DNA of 35,393 nucleotides from Deltaproteobacteria bacterium (GTDB lineage Bacteria; Myxococcota; UBA727; VGSZ01): contig JADZDP010000058.1 of assembly GCA_020850995.1 (NCBI GenBank), positions 1-35,393 of the forward strand. Reading direction: 5' to 3'. This document shows positions 1 to 8,267 of the stretch, in pieces (position 1 is the stretch's first letter; the number at the start of each line of letters is the position of its first letter). A program made the translations under genes and the position numbers. Below the pieces are notes generated by a model that worked only from the letters and a program-made list of their open reading frames with translations, made no database searches and was not told where the DNA came from.

Positions 1-105
1 CTCGAGTGGGTGGAGGAGCGCCGGGTGGGGGAGCGCGAGTTCCTGCCGGCCGACAAGCCGCTGGTGCACGGCCTGCAGTTCGGCCTCATCGCCGACGACT
101 GGTGA
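1..105 (+). CDS. C-terminal end of an unidentified protein (partial)
   Basis: An open frame enters from the left edge and ends at TGA 103-105, giving the last 34 residues of a protein. They are charged at first (WVEERR, GERE) and end in a hydrophobic stretch followed by ADDW. This is too short to assign a family. The frame uses the same GC-rich codons as the neighbouring genes. The next gene (232-627) converges on it. It could be an end-of-ORF artefact, but the uninterrupted frame and plausible amino-acid usage favour a real C-terminus. Confidence 0.5.
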   Translation, partial: LEWVEERRVGEREFLPADKPLVHGLQFGLIADDW

Positions 106-141
106 ACGCGCGGGCGCAGGGGCGGGCTGCGCGCCCAAGAG

Positions 142-155
142 CGGGAAAGCTCCCG
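142..155. terminator. Weak hairpin in a convergent intergenic gap
   Basis: CGGGA (142-146) and TCCCG (151-155) pair across an AAGC loop, 36 bp after the stop at 105 and between two converging genes. The following bases (TCAATTG) are only mildly T-rich, so this is at best a weak terminator. Confidence 0.3.
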
Positions 156-171
156 TCAATTGTGAGTTACC

Positions 172-185
172 ATAATATGTATTAT
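172..185. repeat. AT-only inverted repeat in a GC-rich gap
   Basis: ATAATA (172-177) and TATTAT (180-185) form a perfect dyad around TG. It is the most AT-rich spot seen in this part of the window and lies between two convergent 3' ends. It could be an easily melted site, a protein-binding dyad, or part of the transcription-end region. Nothing ties it to a specific protein. Confidence 0.4.
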
Positions 186-231
186 CGGACAACGCGAAGC
201 GGGCGCGGCCGGGGCAGCCTCGTTCAGGGCC

Positions 232-627
232 TCAGCGGTGGCACTTGATGCACTCGGGCTTGGGCGGGTGGTGCTCGCCCACGCAGCGCCCGCCGGGCTG
301 GGCGCACGGGTGCTTGGACAGGTCCTCGCCGGCCAGCCCATGGCAGCTCTGGCAGCCGGCGTTGACGCGCTTCTCCACCGTGCGCTTGTCGGTGACGAAG
401 CCCTTGGCGGCCGTGGCCAGCGCTGGGTCTACCGGTGGATCGCTCTCGACCCCGATGAGCTCGCCCTTGAGGTTGAGCCGCAGCCGATGGTGTGGCTCGG
501 GCCCCATGGGCGGCGCCTTCTCCTGCATCCCCAGGTACGAGAAGGCCGCCAGCACGCCGCCCACCACCACCACGAACAGCGCCGTGCGGGTCGCGCGCTG
601 TGCCTTCGACATCCCTGCGTCAGCCAT
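232..627 (-). CDS. Membrane-anchored di-haem cytochrome c-like protein
   Basis: 131 residues from ATG 627. A GTG two codons upstream (633) is possible, but GGAG sits 5 nt before the ATG. A single hydrophobic segment at about residues 16-33 would anchor the protein to the inner membrane with the rest in the periplasm. Two haem c motifs are visible: C92-x2-C95-H96, and C126-x2-C129-H130 at the extreme C-terminus. Two more cysteines (C108, C115) lie between them. Small proteins of this build usually shuttle electrons. The partner is not identifiable, and I cannot place it in a named cytochrome family. It is the last gene of a probable minus-strand operon, 36 bp after the Cys-rich secreted protein. 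Confidence 0.75.
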   Translation of the reverse strand: MADAGMSKAQRATRTALFVVVVGGVLAAFSYLGMQEKAPPMGPEPHHRLRLNLKGELIGVESDPPVDPALATAAKGFVTDKRTVEKRVNAGCQSCHGLAGEDLSKHPCAQPGGRCVGEHHPPKPECIKCHR

Positions 628-669
628 CGCCACTCCGCTCCGTTCGCGCGCTGCCCCTAGGCCCGGGTG

Positions 670-1914
670 CTACCACGGCGCGCCTGTCGTGACCTCGTCC
701 GTTCGCACCAAACGCGCAAGGCCGCCGCTGACGAGCACCTGGCCTGCGATCCACGCCTCGCCCACGCCGGTGGCGATGGGAAATGGCCCGAGCCACCCGA
801 CGTGCTCCCCGCCCAAGGTCACGCGCACCTCGGCGGTGGCGTAGCCGGTGGCGGCGCGCGGTACCACCGCCACGTGCACGACGCCCTCGGCGATGGGTAC
901 GGATAACACCTGCTCGCCGCGCAGGTCGGGCGCGGCGGTCTCGCGCACGGCCTCGCACGCCGCGCCAGGCGATCGAAAGTCGCAGGTCGACGACGCGGCG
1001 TTGCCCTCCACCAACACGCGCAGGTCGAGGGCGGCGGGCTCGTCGGCGTGGAAGCTCAAGCCGAGCTCGAGGCCCGCGCTGCTCGGTGCGGTGCCGTTGA
1101 TGCCGAGGCCGCAGCGTGCGCCGTCGGCGTCGAGCCAGATGACCTGTGGCCCGTGCGCCACGGCGACAGGTTGCCCCACGAACGAGCTCAGCCCCGCGCC
1201 GACGGTGCTGATGGGCCCGGGCGCGCTGCCCAAGGGCTCGACCCAGAGCGAGACCACTGCGGCCGCGCGATCGAGCTCGGCGCTGACCTCGACGCTCAGG
1301 AGCTCGGCAGCGTTGAGCGCGCGCTCGGCCTCGGGCTGCGTGAAGCGCGCGCCGCCGGTGCCCGAGGGCGCGCTCACCAGCGTCAGGTCGCTCACCACCG
1401 TGCCCCCAGCCGAGCTCATGGTCGCGCGCAGCGTGAACCGCTCGCCGAGCGCGAGCAGGCCGGGCACGGCCACGCGCTGCGTGAGGTGCTGCTCGCGGTC
1501 ACCGAGGAGATCGGCGCGGAACGGCACGAAGGGCGCGCACGGGTCGCCGCCGTCCGTCGGTGCGCGCTCGACGCTGAGCGCGGCGGTGGCGGCGCGGAAG
1601 CTGATCTCGAGCTCAACGTCGAAGCTGCCGTCCACCGTGCTCCCCTGCTCCGGCGAGAGCCAGACGATGTCGCCGGCGGCAGGCGGACCGCAGAGGTGGT
1701 TGGGCCCACAGTCGGTGCCCAAGGGACAATCCTTGTTGTCGGCGCACTCGGTGGCGCAGGAGCCGGCGCGGCACCCGGCGCCGTCTGGGCAATCGGCATC
1801 GACGTCGCAGGGCAGCGCGCAGGCGGCGCCGCCGGCCGCGGTGAGCGCGGTGTGCGCGGTGAGCAGGGCGCAGCGCAGCCACCACGTGCGGCCGCGCCGC
1901 TCCCTCGCCGCCAT
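670..1914 (-). CDS. Secreted Cys-rich protein with beta-sandwich-like C-terminal region
   Basis: 414 residues. The N-terminus has an Arg-rich start, then a hydrophobic stretch (about 13-32) consistent with an export signal ending near a Cys, so it may be a lipoprotein. Residues about 32-76 hold some ten cysteines in short CxxxxC-type spacings (for example DADCPDGAGC and NKDCPLGTDC), as in small disulfide-rich domains of secreted proteins. The rest is Ala/Val/Gly/Ser-rich with alternating hydrophobics, suggesting Ig-like beta domains, with no catalytic motif. Its ATG overlaps the TGA of the upstream VWA gene (TGATG at 1916-1912), so the two are probably translationally coupled. Function unknown. 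Confidence 0.65.
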   Translation of the reverse strand: MAARERRGRTWWLRCALLTAHTALTAAGGAACALPCDVDADCPDGAGCRAGSCATECADNKDCPLGTDCGPNHLCGPPAAGDIVWLSPEQGSTVDGSFDVELEISFRAATAALSVERAPTDGGDPCAPFVPFRADLLGDREQHLTQRVAVPGLLALGERFTLRATMSSAGGTVVSDLTLVSAPSGTGGARFTQPEAERALNAAELLSVEVSAELDRAAAVVSLWVEPLGSAPGPISTVGAGLSSFVGQPVAVAHGPQVIWLDADGARCGLGINGTAPSSAGLELGLSFHADEPAALDLRVLVEGNAASSTCDFRSPGAACEAVRETAAPDLRGEQVLSVPIAEGVVHVAVVPRAATGYATAEVRVTLGGEHVGWLGPFPIATGVGEAWIAGQVLVSGGLARLVRTDEVTTGAPW

Positions 1915-4739
1915 CAGCAGCCCGCCTGGTAGGTGATGACCACCACGGCGCCCTCCGGCGGCGGGTCGTCGAGGAGCACGGCGTTCGCCACCGGCACGAG
2001 CGAGAAGGCCGAGGTGGCGACGCCGTCGACGGTGACGACGACGGAGCCCGCCTCTGGCGCGGCGCCCAGCCGGAACAGGCGCTGCAGGCCGAAGGTGGCG
2101 GCGCCGATGGCGGAGAGCTGCTCGCCCCAGTCGGCGGCGCCGATGTCGAGGAACACGCCCGAGAACGCGGTGGCCACCTGCTGGTAGCGAGGCGAGAACA
2201 GCGGCGTCCCCACCATCGAGAACAGCACCGGGGCGTTCGTCACGGTACCGGTCTTCAGCCCGCCGAGGAACTCGATGTAGGCCTGGGGCGGGCGCGCTGC
2301 GCTCGGATCGAGGCTTTGCACGTCGGGGATGTCGCCGCCGTCCTCCTCGTCACTCACCACGACCACGCTGAGCGCGGCGTCGTTGCGCAGGAAGCCAGCG
2401 TTGGTGCTGGTGGCGTAGTCGTCGAGCGCCCGCCGCATGGCCTCGAGGCCGAGCTCGAGGCCACCACCGCCGACGCCCACGTGGACCTGGTCGGCGAACT
2501 GCGAGGCCAGGCCGGAGCTCGAGTCGCGCAGGAAGGGCGCCACGAAGGGCCCGCCGGTGCCGCCGAGGACGTCGGTGGTGGTGACGCCGAGGTGGAAGTC
2601 GAGGTTCGGGTCGTTGGCGGCGGCGGCGATGAAGGCGTCGAAGTTGGCGGCGAGGATCTCCTGGTCGTCCGCCATGGAGCCGGAGTTGTCGACGACGAAG
2701 AGCACGTCGACGGCGGTGGTCCCCGCCACCACGAAGGTCTCGGTGATGGGTGTGTCGGCGGGCTCCACCAGGAGTCGCAGGTGCGCGTTGGCGCGCAGCC
2801 CCGCGCTGCTGGTGGCGACCACGTCGGCCTCGTGGGTGCCGGCGGCGGCCAGGCGCGGGGAGACCGTGACCGACAGGAGGGCCCCTGGCGCCAGCGACGC
2901 GGGCAGCGGAGGCACGAGCAGGTCGAAGGGCGCGGACGCGGGCACGAGCTCGATGGACTCCACCACCACCGGGCCGCTGCCGTCGTTCAGAAAGCCCGCG
3001 CTGCGCCCGGGCGTCGCGCAGCCTTCGAGGGTGGGGCCGAGCTCCAAGAGCGGCGGATCGCCCACGAGCGACCCGGTGACCGCGCGCGCGGTGGCGGACA
3101 CCAACACCTCGGCAGCGATGCCCGAGAACTCGAGGCTCACGAAGGCGGAGCGGGCGCCGACCGAGCTCGACACGAAGCCGAAGTCGACGGTGCCGCTGGC
3201 GCCCGGCGCGATGGACGCCGCGCGGGCAGCCGAGAAGGAAAATCCATCATCGAAGGCGAGGCCTTGCGCCGGCCCGGCGCGCACCAGGTCACACGCTGCG
3301 TCACCGACGTTGACGATGCTGACGCTGCCGGTGGAGCCCCGGCCGAGCGGCACCGCCCCCAGGTTCACGTTGGGCGCGCCGGCGCGCGGCTGGCACCCGG
3401 CGCTGCCGCTCAGGAAGGCGAGCGGCATGATCGCGTCGTCGATGGCGTCGCCGCGGACGGTCAAGGTGCCCTCGCGTCCGCCCGCGGCCACCGCCGCCGC
3501 CGAGGCCTCGGCGCGCAGCCGCAGCACGCGGGCGGCGCCGGGCTCGAGCGTGAACGCGCCGGGCGCCGGCGCCATCAGCGAGAAGCCGTCGCCGTCGACG
3601 AGCACGGCGCTGACGTCCACGGGCACCGTTCCGGCGGAGCGCGCCACCACCTCGACCTCGCGCCCCTGCCCCTCGTCGAGGATGCCGAAGTGCAGCGCGG
3701 CGGGCACCAGCTGGAGCGCTGGGCCAGGCGCCACTCCGTCGAGGGGGATGAACACGCCCGGCGACACCGGGTCGTTGCTGCGCACGAGCAGGCCCGCGCC
3801 GAGCGACCCGAGCGCCGTCGGCGGCGCCCAGTGGATGGTGATGGTGGCGCTGGTCTGCTGTGCGACGACCAGCGGCAGCGCGTCGGCGCTCACCGTGACC
3901 GCATCGCTGCCCACGACGTCGAGCGCGGTCACCACCAGGTCGCCCGCGCCGGCGTTGGCGAGCACGATGGTGACGCTGGCGTCGGCGCCCGGCGCCACCT
4001 CGCCCCAGTCGACGGTACGGGGATCGGCCTCGATGCGCGGCGCGAGGCCCTCGCCAGTGAGCGCCACCTCGGGGCCACACAGCGGGCCGCAGATCTCCAC
4101 GACGGCGCGCGCCCCGTAGGGACCACCGCGCGCAGGGAGGAAGTCGACGGCGACCTCGCTGGCCTGGCCGGGCTCGACGGACACGAGCGCGCTTGCGGAC
4201 CCACCCACCACGAAGCCGATGCCATCGAGCACCAAGGGCAGATCGAGGCGCGCCGTCGACAGGTTGGTGATGGAGAAGGTCTGCCGCGCGCTCGTGCCCA
4301 CCGCCAAAGAGCCGAAGTCGAGCGATGCCGGCGCCAGCGCCACCGCCGGCGGGTCGCCGGTGCCCGTGAGCGGCACCTCGAGCACGCCGCCGTCTGGGGC
4401 CTCCACGATGACGCTCCCGACGCGATCACCCTCAGCCGCGGGCGCGAACTCCACGCTCATCTCGCACAACGCGTTGGGCGCGATGGGGATCGCGCACGGC
4501 GCAACCAGGGCAAAGCCCTCGCCCTGCACCAGCGGCGCGGCCGTGGGGCTGTAGGGGCCGTTGCCGTCGTTGATGATGGCCAAGGTCGCCCGGGCGCGGG
4601 CGCCCACAGGCAGGCGCCCGAAGTCGATGCGCTCGGGCGCCAGACGCAGCTCCACCACAACCGCGTCGATGGGCTCGCCCCCGCACTGGCAGGCGGGCGC
4701 GACCAGCAAGAGCGCGAGCACGCGACCGAGGCGGCACAT
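1914..4739 (-). CDS. Large ASH-repeat (choice-of-anchor D) lipoprotein with a VWA domain
   Basis: 941 residues from ATG 4739. The N-terminus has a short basic head, a Leu/Ala core and APAC, a non-canonical lipobox. About six repeats follow, each opening with a hydrophobic-DFG-x-hydrophobic-x-x-G signature (PERIDFGRLPVG, PASLDFGSLAVG, PRTVDWGEVAPG, PAALHFGILDEG and two weaker copies). This is the pattern of ASH/HYDIN-type 'choice-of-anchor D' domains. From about residue 655 comes a von Willebrand A domain with an intact MIDAS (VVDNSGSM, near residue 680) and a VVVVSDEEDGG strand. VWA domains bind ligands through a divalent metal. The frame is open upstream to 5375, but that would overlap the gene at 4881 and bury the signal peptide. 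Likely an outer-membrane-facing adhesion or scaffold lipoprotein. Confidence 0.8.
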   Translation of the reverse strand: MCRLGRVLALLLVAPACQCGGEPIDAVVVELRLAPERIDFGRLPVGARARATLAIINDGNGPYSPTAAPLVQGEGFALVAPCAIPIAPNALCEMSVEFAPAAEGDRVGSVIVEAPDGGVLEVPLTGTGDPPAVALAPASLDFGSLAVGTSARQTFSITNLSTARLDLPLVLDGIGFVVGGSASALVSVEPGQASEVAVDFLPARGGPYGARAVVEICGPLCGPEVALTGEGLAPRIEADPRTVDWGEVAPGADASVTIVLANAGAGDLVVTALDVVGSDAVTVSADALPLVVAQQTSATITIHWAPPTALGSLGAGLLVRSNDPVSPGVFIPLDGVAPGPALQLVPAALHFGILDEGQGREVEVVARSAGTVPVDVSAVLVDGDGFSLMAPAPGAFTLEPGAARVLRLRAEASAAAVAAGGREGTLTVRGDAIDDAIMPLAFLSGSAGCQPRAGAPNVNLGAVPLGRGSTGSVSIVNVGDAACDLVRAGPAQGLAFDDGFSFSAARAASIAPGASGTVDFGFVSSSVGARSAFVSLEFSGIAAEVLVSATARAVTGSLVGDPPLLELGPTLEGCATPGRSAGFLNDGSGPVVVESIELVPASAPFDLLVPPLPASLAPGALLSVTVSPRLAAAGTHEADVVATSSAGLRANAHLRLLVEPADTPITETFVVAGTTAVDVLFVVDNSGSMADDQEILAANFDAFIAAAANDPNLDFHLGVTTTDVLGGTGGPFVAPFLRDSSSGLASQFADQVHVGVGGGGLELGLEAMRRALDDYATSTNAGFLRNDAALSVVVVSDEEDGGDIPDVQSLDPSAARPPQAYIEFLGGLKTGTVTNAPVLFSMVGTPLFSPRYQQVATAFSGVFLDIGAADWGEQLSAIGAATFGLQRLFRLGAAPEAGSVVVTVDGVATSAFSLVPVANAVLLDDPPPEGAVVVITYQAGC

Positions 4740-4745
4740 GGGCGA

Positions 4746-4754
4746 AGCGTAGCA
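4746..4754 (-). promoter_or_regulatory. Extended -10-like box 6 nt before the VWA gene start
   Basis: On the minus strand the bases read TGCTACGCT, then 6 nt, then ATG 4739. TACGCT keeps the three most conserved -10 positions (TA...T) and is preceded by TGC as in extended -10 promoters. Transcription would begin at or next to the ATG. No Shine-Dalgarno fits in the gap, and no good -35 is seen. Confidence 0.45.
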
Positions 4755-4880
4755 GGGGGCCGTCGAGGGCCGCCCGGTGGTCGAACATCGCACCGGGGGC
4801 CTGGCGTCACCACGCCGTCCGTGCCCTCTTGCGGGGCGGCTTTCGCCCGTGCTTAGGTGCGCCGTCCTCGTGGAGGCGAG

Positions 4881-5216
4881 ATGGAAGAGGTCGAGATCAT
4901 TGGGACCTTCGACAGCGAGGAGACCGCGCGCGGCGTTGCCAAGGCGCTGAACGCGTTCTTCGGCTGGCTCTTCGAAGGCAACCGCGAGAGCGAGCCACCG
5001 CCGTTCTTCGCGGATTTCGGCGTCAACACCGAAGACTACGTGCTCGACGAGGGCGACATCGATTGGCCCGAGCCGGCGCACGCGCGCGTGCGCGGCCCCA
5101 AGGTGGCCGTCACCGCCGAGACCAGCCAGACCGTCGACACGCTGCAAGAGCTGCTCGAGGCGCTCGGCGCGTTCGACGTTTATCAGGTGGACGACGAGGA
5201 AGAGGAAGAGGACTGA
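4881..5216 (+). CDS. Small acidic hypothetical protein
   Basis: 111 residues from ATG 4881, which has GGAGG four bases upstream. A GTG at 4857 is in frame but lacks such a site. The sequence starts with an alternating strand (EEVEIIGTF), continues with an amphipathic helix (DSEETARGVAKALNAFF) and ends in an acidic run (DDEEEEED). It has no signal peptide or membrane segment, so it is probably cytosolic. The first half looks like a compact alpha/beta domain, and the acidic tail could bind a basic partner. A weak promoter (TTGCGG 4829-4834, 17 nt, CTTAGG 4852-4857) lies in front. It precedes the lipoprotein at 5299 by 82 bp on the same strand. I do not recognise the family. Confidence 0.75.
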   Translation: MEEVEIIGTFDSEETARGVAKALNAFFGWLFEGNRESEPPPFFADFGVNTEDYVLDEGDIDWPEPAHARVRGPKVAVTAETSQTVDTLQELLEALGAFDVYQVDDEEEEED

Positions 5217-5298
5217 CGCGCATCGCCTGTCAAACGCCCTGCCCCACCACCCGCCCCACGCACTGCCTTCCCCTCCCCTTCCGACCCACGAGGACCTG

Positions 5299-6465
5299 AT
5301 GCTCCACCACGGAAACGCCCTCGCCACCCTGGCCGCCTGCGGCCTGTCGCTCTCGGTCCTCGGCGCGTGCACCAAGCCGTCGACCGATCAGCCAGCGCCC
5401 ACGCCGGCTACCCCGACGGCGGAGGCGCCGCGCGAGTCCGATCCCGCGTGCGTGGGCCCGCCGCTGGCCACACCGGAAGAGAAGCTGACCATCAACGGCC
5501 TCGCCTACTCCCGCAAGGGCTCGACCATCTCGCTCGACGGTCCCGGTGACGCCGACGACGAGTGGGTGCTCGGGCAGATCACCGACATCAAGGATCACAA
5601 CCCCGACAACGCCGCCAACATCAAGGTGATGGTGGAGTGGATGACGGCGCAGAAGGTCGACGCCATCGCGGCCACGGGTGATCTCGGCGAGACCGCCGAG
5701 AGCATCGAGAAGGTGCTGCGGGACCTGGCGCTCGCCAAGGTGCCGGTGCTGGTGGTCATCGGCAACCGTGAGTGCAGGGAGCACTACAGCGCGGGCGTCG
5801 CCGCGGCCCAGAAGGACTACCCGAACATCATCAACATGAACACTGTGCGCGTGTTCAACACCGACGACGCATCGGTCATCTCGATGCCCGGCTACTACAA
5901 CAAGGACTACCTGCACTGCACGCGGGGCTGCGAGTACCTGCCCGCCGACGTGCGCGCCCTGCCCGAGGTGGCCAAGGCCGCCACCGCGCCCGCACGCGTG
6001 CTCATCTCGCATGGGCCGCCGTTACAGAGCGGCCCGCTCGCCATCGACCGAATCCACGAGGGCGCCAACGTGGGCGACCCGCTGCTGACCGAGGTGATGC
6101 AGCAGAACCCGCAGCTCTTCCCGTTCGGGCTCTTCGGCAACATCCAAGAGGCAGGCGGGTACGCCACCGACCTCACCGGCCAGACGCGGATCGCGCAAGA
6201 GACCTTCGCCGATGCGTTCGTGCTCAACCCCGGCCCCATCGACGCCGTGCGCTGGGTGATGCTCGACAACACCGAGTCCATCGGCATGGCCGGCGTGGTG
6301 AAGTTCAAAGGCAAGCAGGCCATGTACCGCATCCATCGCTTGCAGCCGGGCGAGGCGAAGCCCGCAGCGGCGGCCCCGCCAGGCGGCGGCACGCCTCCCC
6401 CTGCTCCGGCCGCCCCCGGTGGCGCCGCCGCGCCGGCGCCGGCTGCGCCCGCGCCCGCGAAGTAG
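5299..6465 (+). CDS. Metallophosphoesterase-like lipoprotein with missing metal-ligand residues
   Basis: 388 residues from ATG 5299, preceded by GAGGA (5290-5294). A canonical lipobox (LGAC, Cys24) makes it a lipoprotein, followed by a Pro/Ala/Thr linker. Residues about 60-350 follow the calcineurin-like phosphoesterase order: a possible motif I around D96-H100, GDLGE 127-131, GNRE 155-158, SHGPP 237-241, FGNIQEAGG from 279. In Icc-like relatives the third and last motifs are GNHE/GNxD and GHIHE. Here the His of GN(H)E is Arg157, and the two His of GHxH are Asn281 and Gln283. The fold is probably kept, but the di-metal site looks incomplete, so it may bind without catalysis. The C-terminal ~45 residues are Pro/Ala-rich. 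It is followed after 8 bp by the secreted repeat protein. Confidence 0.75.
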   Translation: MLHHGNALATLAACGLSLSVLGACTKPSTDQPAPTPATPTAEAPRESDPACVGPPLATPEEKLTINGLAYSRKGSTISLDGPGDADDEWVLGQITDIKDHNPDNAANIKVMVEWMTAQKVDAIAATGDLGETAESIEKVLRDLALAKVPVLVVIGNRECREHYSAGVAAAQKDYPNIINMNTVRVFNTDDASVISMPGYYNKDYLHCTRGCEYLPADVRALPEVAKAATAPARVLISHGPPLQSGPLAIDRIHEGANVGDPLLTEVMQQNPQLFPFGLFGNIQEAGGYATDLTGQTRIAQETFADAFVLNPGPIDAVRWVMLDNTESIGMAGVVKFKGKQAMYRIHRLQPGEAKPAAAAPPGGGTPPPAPAAPGGAAAPAPAAPAPAK

Positions 6466-6473
6466 CGCAACCC

Positions 6474-8162
6474 ATGCGCCCCCTCGCCGCTGCCCTCCTC
6501 TGGCTCGCCGCCACCGGCGCGCTGGCGCAAGGCGGCGGTGACGACCTCGGCGACACCGAGGCGCCGCCGCCCTCGGCGGAGGACCTCGGCAAGACCCCGC
6601 ACGAGGAGCCCGCGCCGCCGCCCGAGGCGCCGGCGGAAGCGTCGGATGCTGCGCCTGCGGCCCCAGCGGCACCCAAGCGAAAGGCGAGCGGCCCAGCGGC
6701 ACCGGTGGCGCCGAGCGCCGACTCCGTCGCCAAGGTCGCCAAGCTCAAGGTCGACCTCGATCTTGCGCTGCGCGCCGAGCCCGGCGATGCCCGTGCGCTC
6801 GAGGGCTTGGCCGGCACCTGGCTGCCCGATGGCGTGCTCGCTTCGGACCAAGAGCTCGTGGCGCTCATGAAGCTCGGCCGCGGCCGCGCGCTGTTGCTGC
6901 AGAAGCGCTTCGACGAGTCGCTCGACGCGCTCACGGACGCGCGCCGCGCCGCCGAGACCCTGCCTGCCGCGCTGCAACGCTCCTTGGTGGCACAGGTGAA
7001 GTTCCGTGCCGCCGAGGTGGAGGAGGCCCGCGCTCCCGACATGGAGCGCTGCGGTCAGGCGCTCGGGCTCAAGCGCCTCGCGCGCTTCGAGGGCGAGGAG
7101 GCGCGCCGTCGTATCGAGGCCGCGGCCCAGCGCTACCAGGCGGCGGTGAAGATCGGCGACCGCTTCTGGGGGCGACGCGCCGCGTTCCGCACGGCGGCGC
7201 TCTACGAGGGCTACTACCGAGCGAGCTTGGCAGTGAAGCCAGGGCTGCGCGCGGCGTCGCTGCCGAGCCCGGCCGCGGTCTCGCGCTACGACGAGAGCGC
7301 GCTGGTGGCGGACCTGTTGTACGGGCGCTGGCCGGCGGAGATCGCGCGCCTGTACGGCGAGGTCATCGCGTCCATCGACGCGCGCGATCCCGATCCGGTG
7401 CTCCTCGAGTTGGTGCGTGCGCGCGCTGCCGAGCTCGGCAAGCTGAGCGCGCCCGAGGGCGGGCTGGTGAAGAGCCCCTGGTACGCGGAAGAGCGCGAGG
7501 GCCTGGTGCGCTACGCCCGTCGCTACGAGATGCGAACGCGCGACATGTGGCTCGCGGTCTCGGCCGCCGATGCCAAGCTGCGGCTCGTGGAGCAGCTCGG
7601 CCGCGGCCCCGGCACCATCGACCATGCCTTTGCCCTCGCGGCGCTCGCAGACGCAGGACCGCCTCCGGGGACCGAGGAGATCGCCAAGGCGCTCGCGAGC
7701 TCCGATGTGCGCGCGCGCGTCGTTGGGCTCTTTGCCGCCGAGCGGCACCCCGACGTCGCGCTCACCGACACCATCATCACGCACTATGTGGCGCTCTCCG
7801 AGCAGGAGCGCAGGAAGGCCTTCGGCTCGGTGCAGGACACCCTGTGGAGCGAGGCAGCGCGCAGCCTGCTCGCCCTGCGCGCCCTCGCCGACAAAGACCG
7901 GGCGCTGGCCGAGAAGCTGGTGGGTGACCCGCGACTCTCCCCGTGGGATCGCGCGTTCATCGTGGCCGAGATCGGCGACGCGCGCCTGCAGTTCCCCCTC
8001 CAGAACCTCATGAACGACCGCGACGCCAACGCGGCGGCCACCGCCCTGTATGGCCTGTGGGTCACGCGCGGCAAGAACGCCAGCGGGCTGATGCGCCCCT
8101 CCGCCGAAGGCCCCGTGGGCTGCGTGTCGCGCGCGATCCAGCGTCTCGACACGACACACTGA
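6474..8162 (+). CDS. Secreted helical-repeat protein, function unknown
   Basis: 562 residues from ATG 6474. A clear signal peptide (hydrophobic 3-18, ALA-Q cleavage) leads into about 70 residues of Pro/Ala/Glu-rich linker, then a long all-helical region. Residues about 85-260 have TPR-like spacing (LDLALRAEPGDARALEGLAG). The last ~170 residues (VRARVVGLFAAERHPDVAL, VGDPRLSPWDRAFIVAEIGD) resemble HEAT-type repeats. No catalytic motif is seen. The 8-bp gap to the preceding lipoprotein implies co-transcription, so the two may act together in the periplasm as a scaffold and its partner. No strong ribosome site precedes the ATG, in line with coupling to the upstream gene. Confidence 0.75.
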   Translation: MRPLAAALLWLAATGALAQGGGDDLGDTEAPPPSAEDLGKTPHEEPAPPPEAPAEASDAAPAAPAAPKRKASGPAAPVAPSADSVAKVAKLKVDLDLALRAEPGDARALEGLAGTWLPDGVLASDQELVALMKLGRGRALLLQKRFDESLDALTDARRAAETLPAALQRSLVAQVKFRAAEVEEARAPDMERCGQALGLKRLARFEGEEARRRIEAAAQRYQAAVKIGDRFWGRRAAFRTAALYEGYYRASLAVKPGLRAASLPSPAAVSRYDESALVADLLYGRWPAEIARLYGEVIASIDARDPDPVLLELVRARAAELGKLSAPEGGLVKSPWYAEEREGLVRYARRYEMRTRDMWLAVSAADAKLRLVEQLGRGPGTIDHAFALAALADAGPPPGTEEIAKALASSDVRARVVGLFAAERHPDVALTDTIITHYVALSEQERRKAFGSVQDTLWSEAARSLLALRALADKDRALAEKLVGDPRLSPWDRAFIVAEIGDARLQFPLQNLMNDRDANAAATALYGLWVTRGKNASGLMRPSAEGPVGCVSRAIQRLDTTH

Positions 8163-8267
8163 TGTGACGCACGGCCGCGATTCCTACGCGCCACCGGGTC
8201 GCTGGACTATCGTGCGGTTCGCTCGAGAGGAGCGGCGGCCGGCCACTGGGGTTGCGGGGGTGCGAGC

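Noticed and set aside
2316..4856. 846-residue open frame on the plus strand opposite the VWA/ASH lipoprotein
   Set aside because: Rich in Arg/His/Gly with no domain pattern. It is the antisense of a gene with clear VWA and ASH motifs, and long antisense frames are expected at this GC content.
4740..5375. N-terminal extension of the VWA gene back to 5375
   Set aside because: It would overlap the plus-strand gene with GGAGG at 4881 and place the signal peptide and lipobox more than 200 residues inside the protein.
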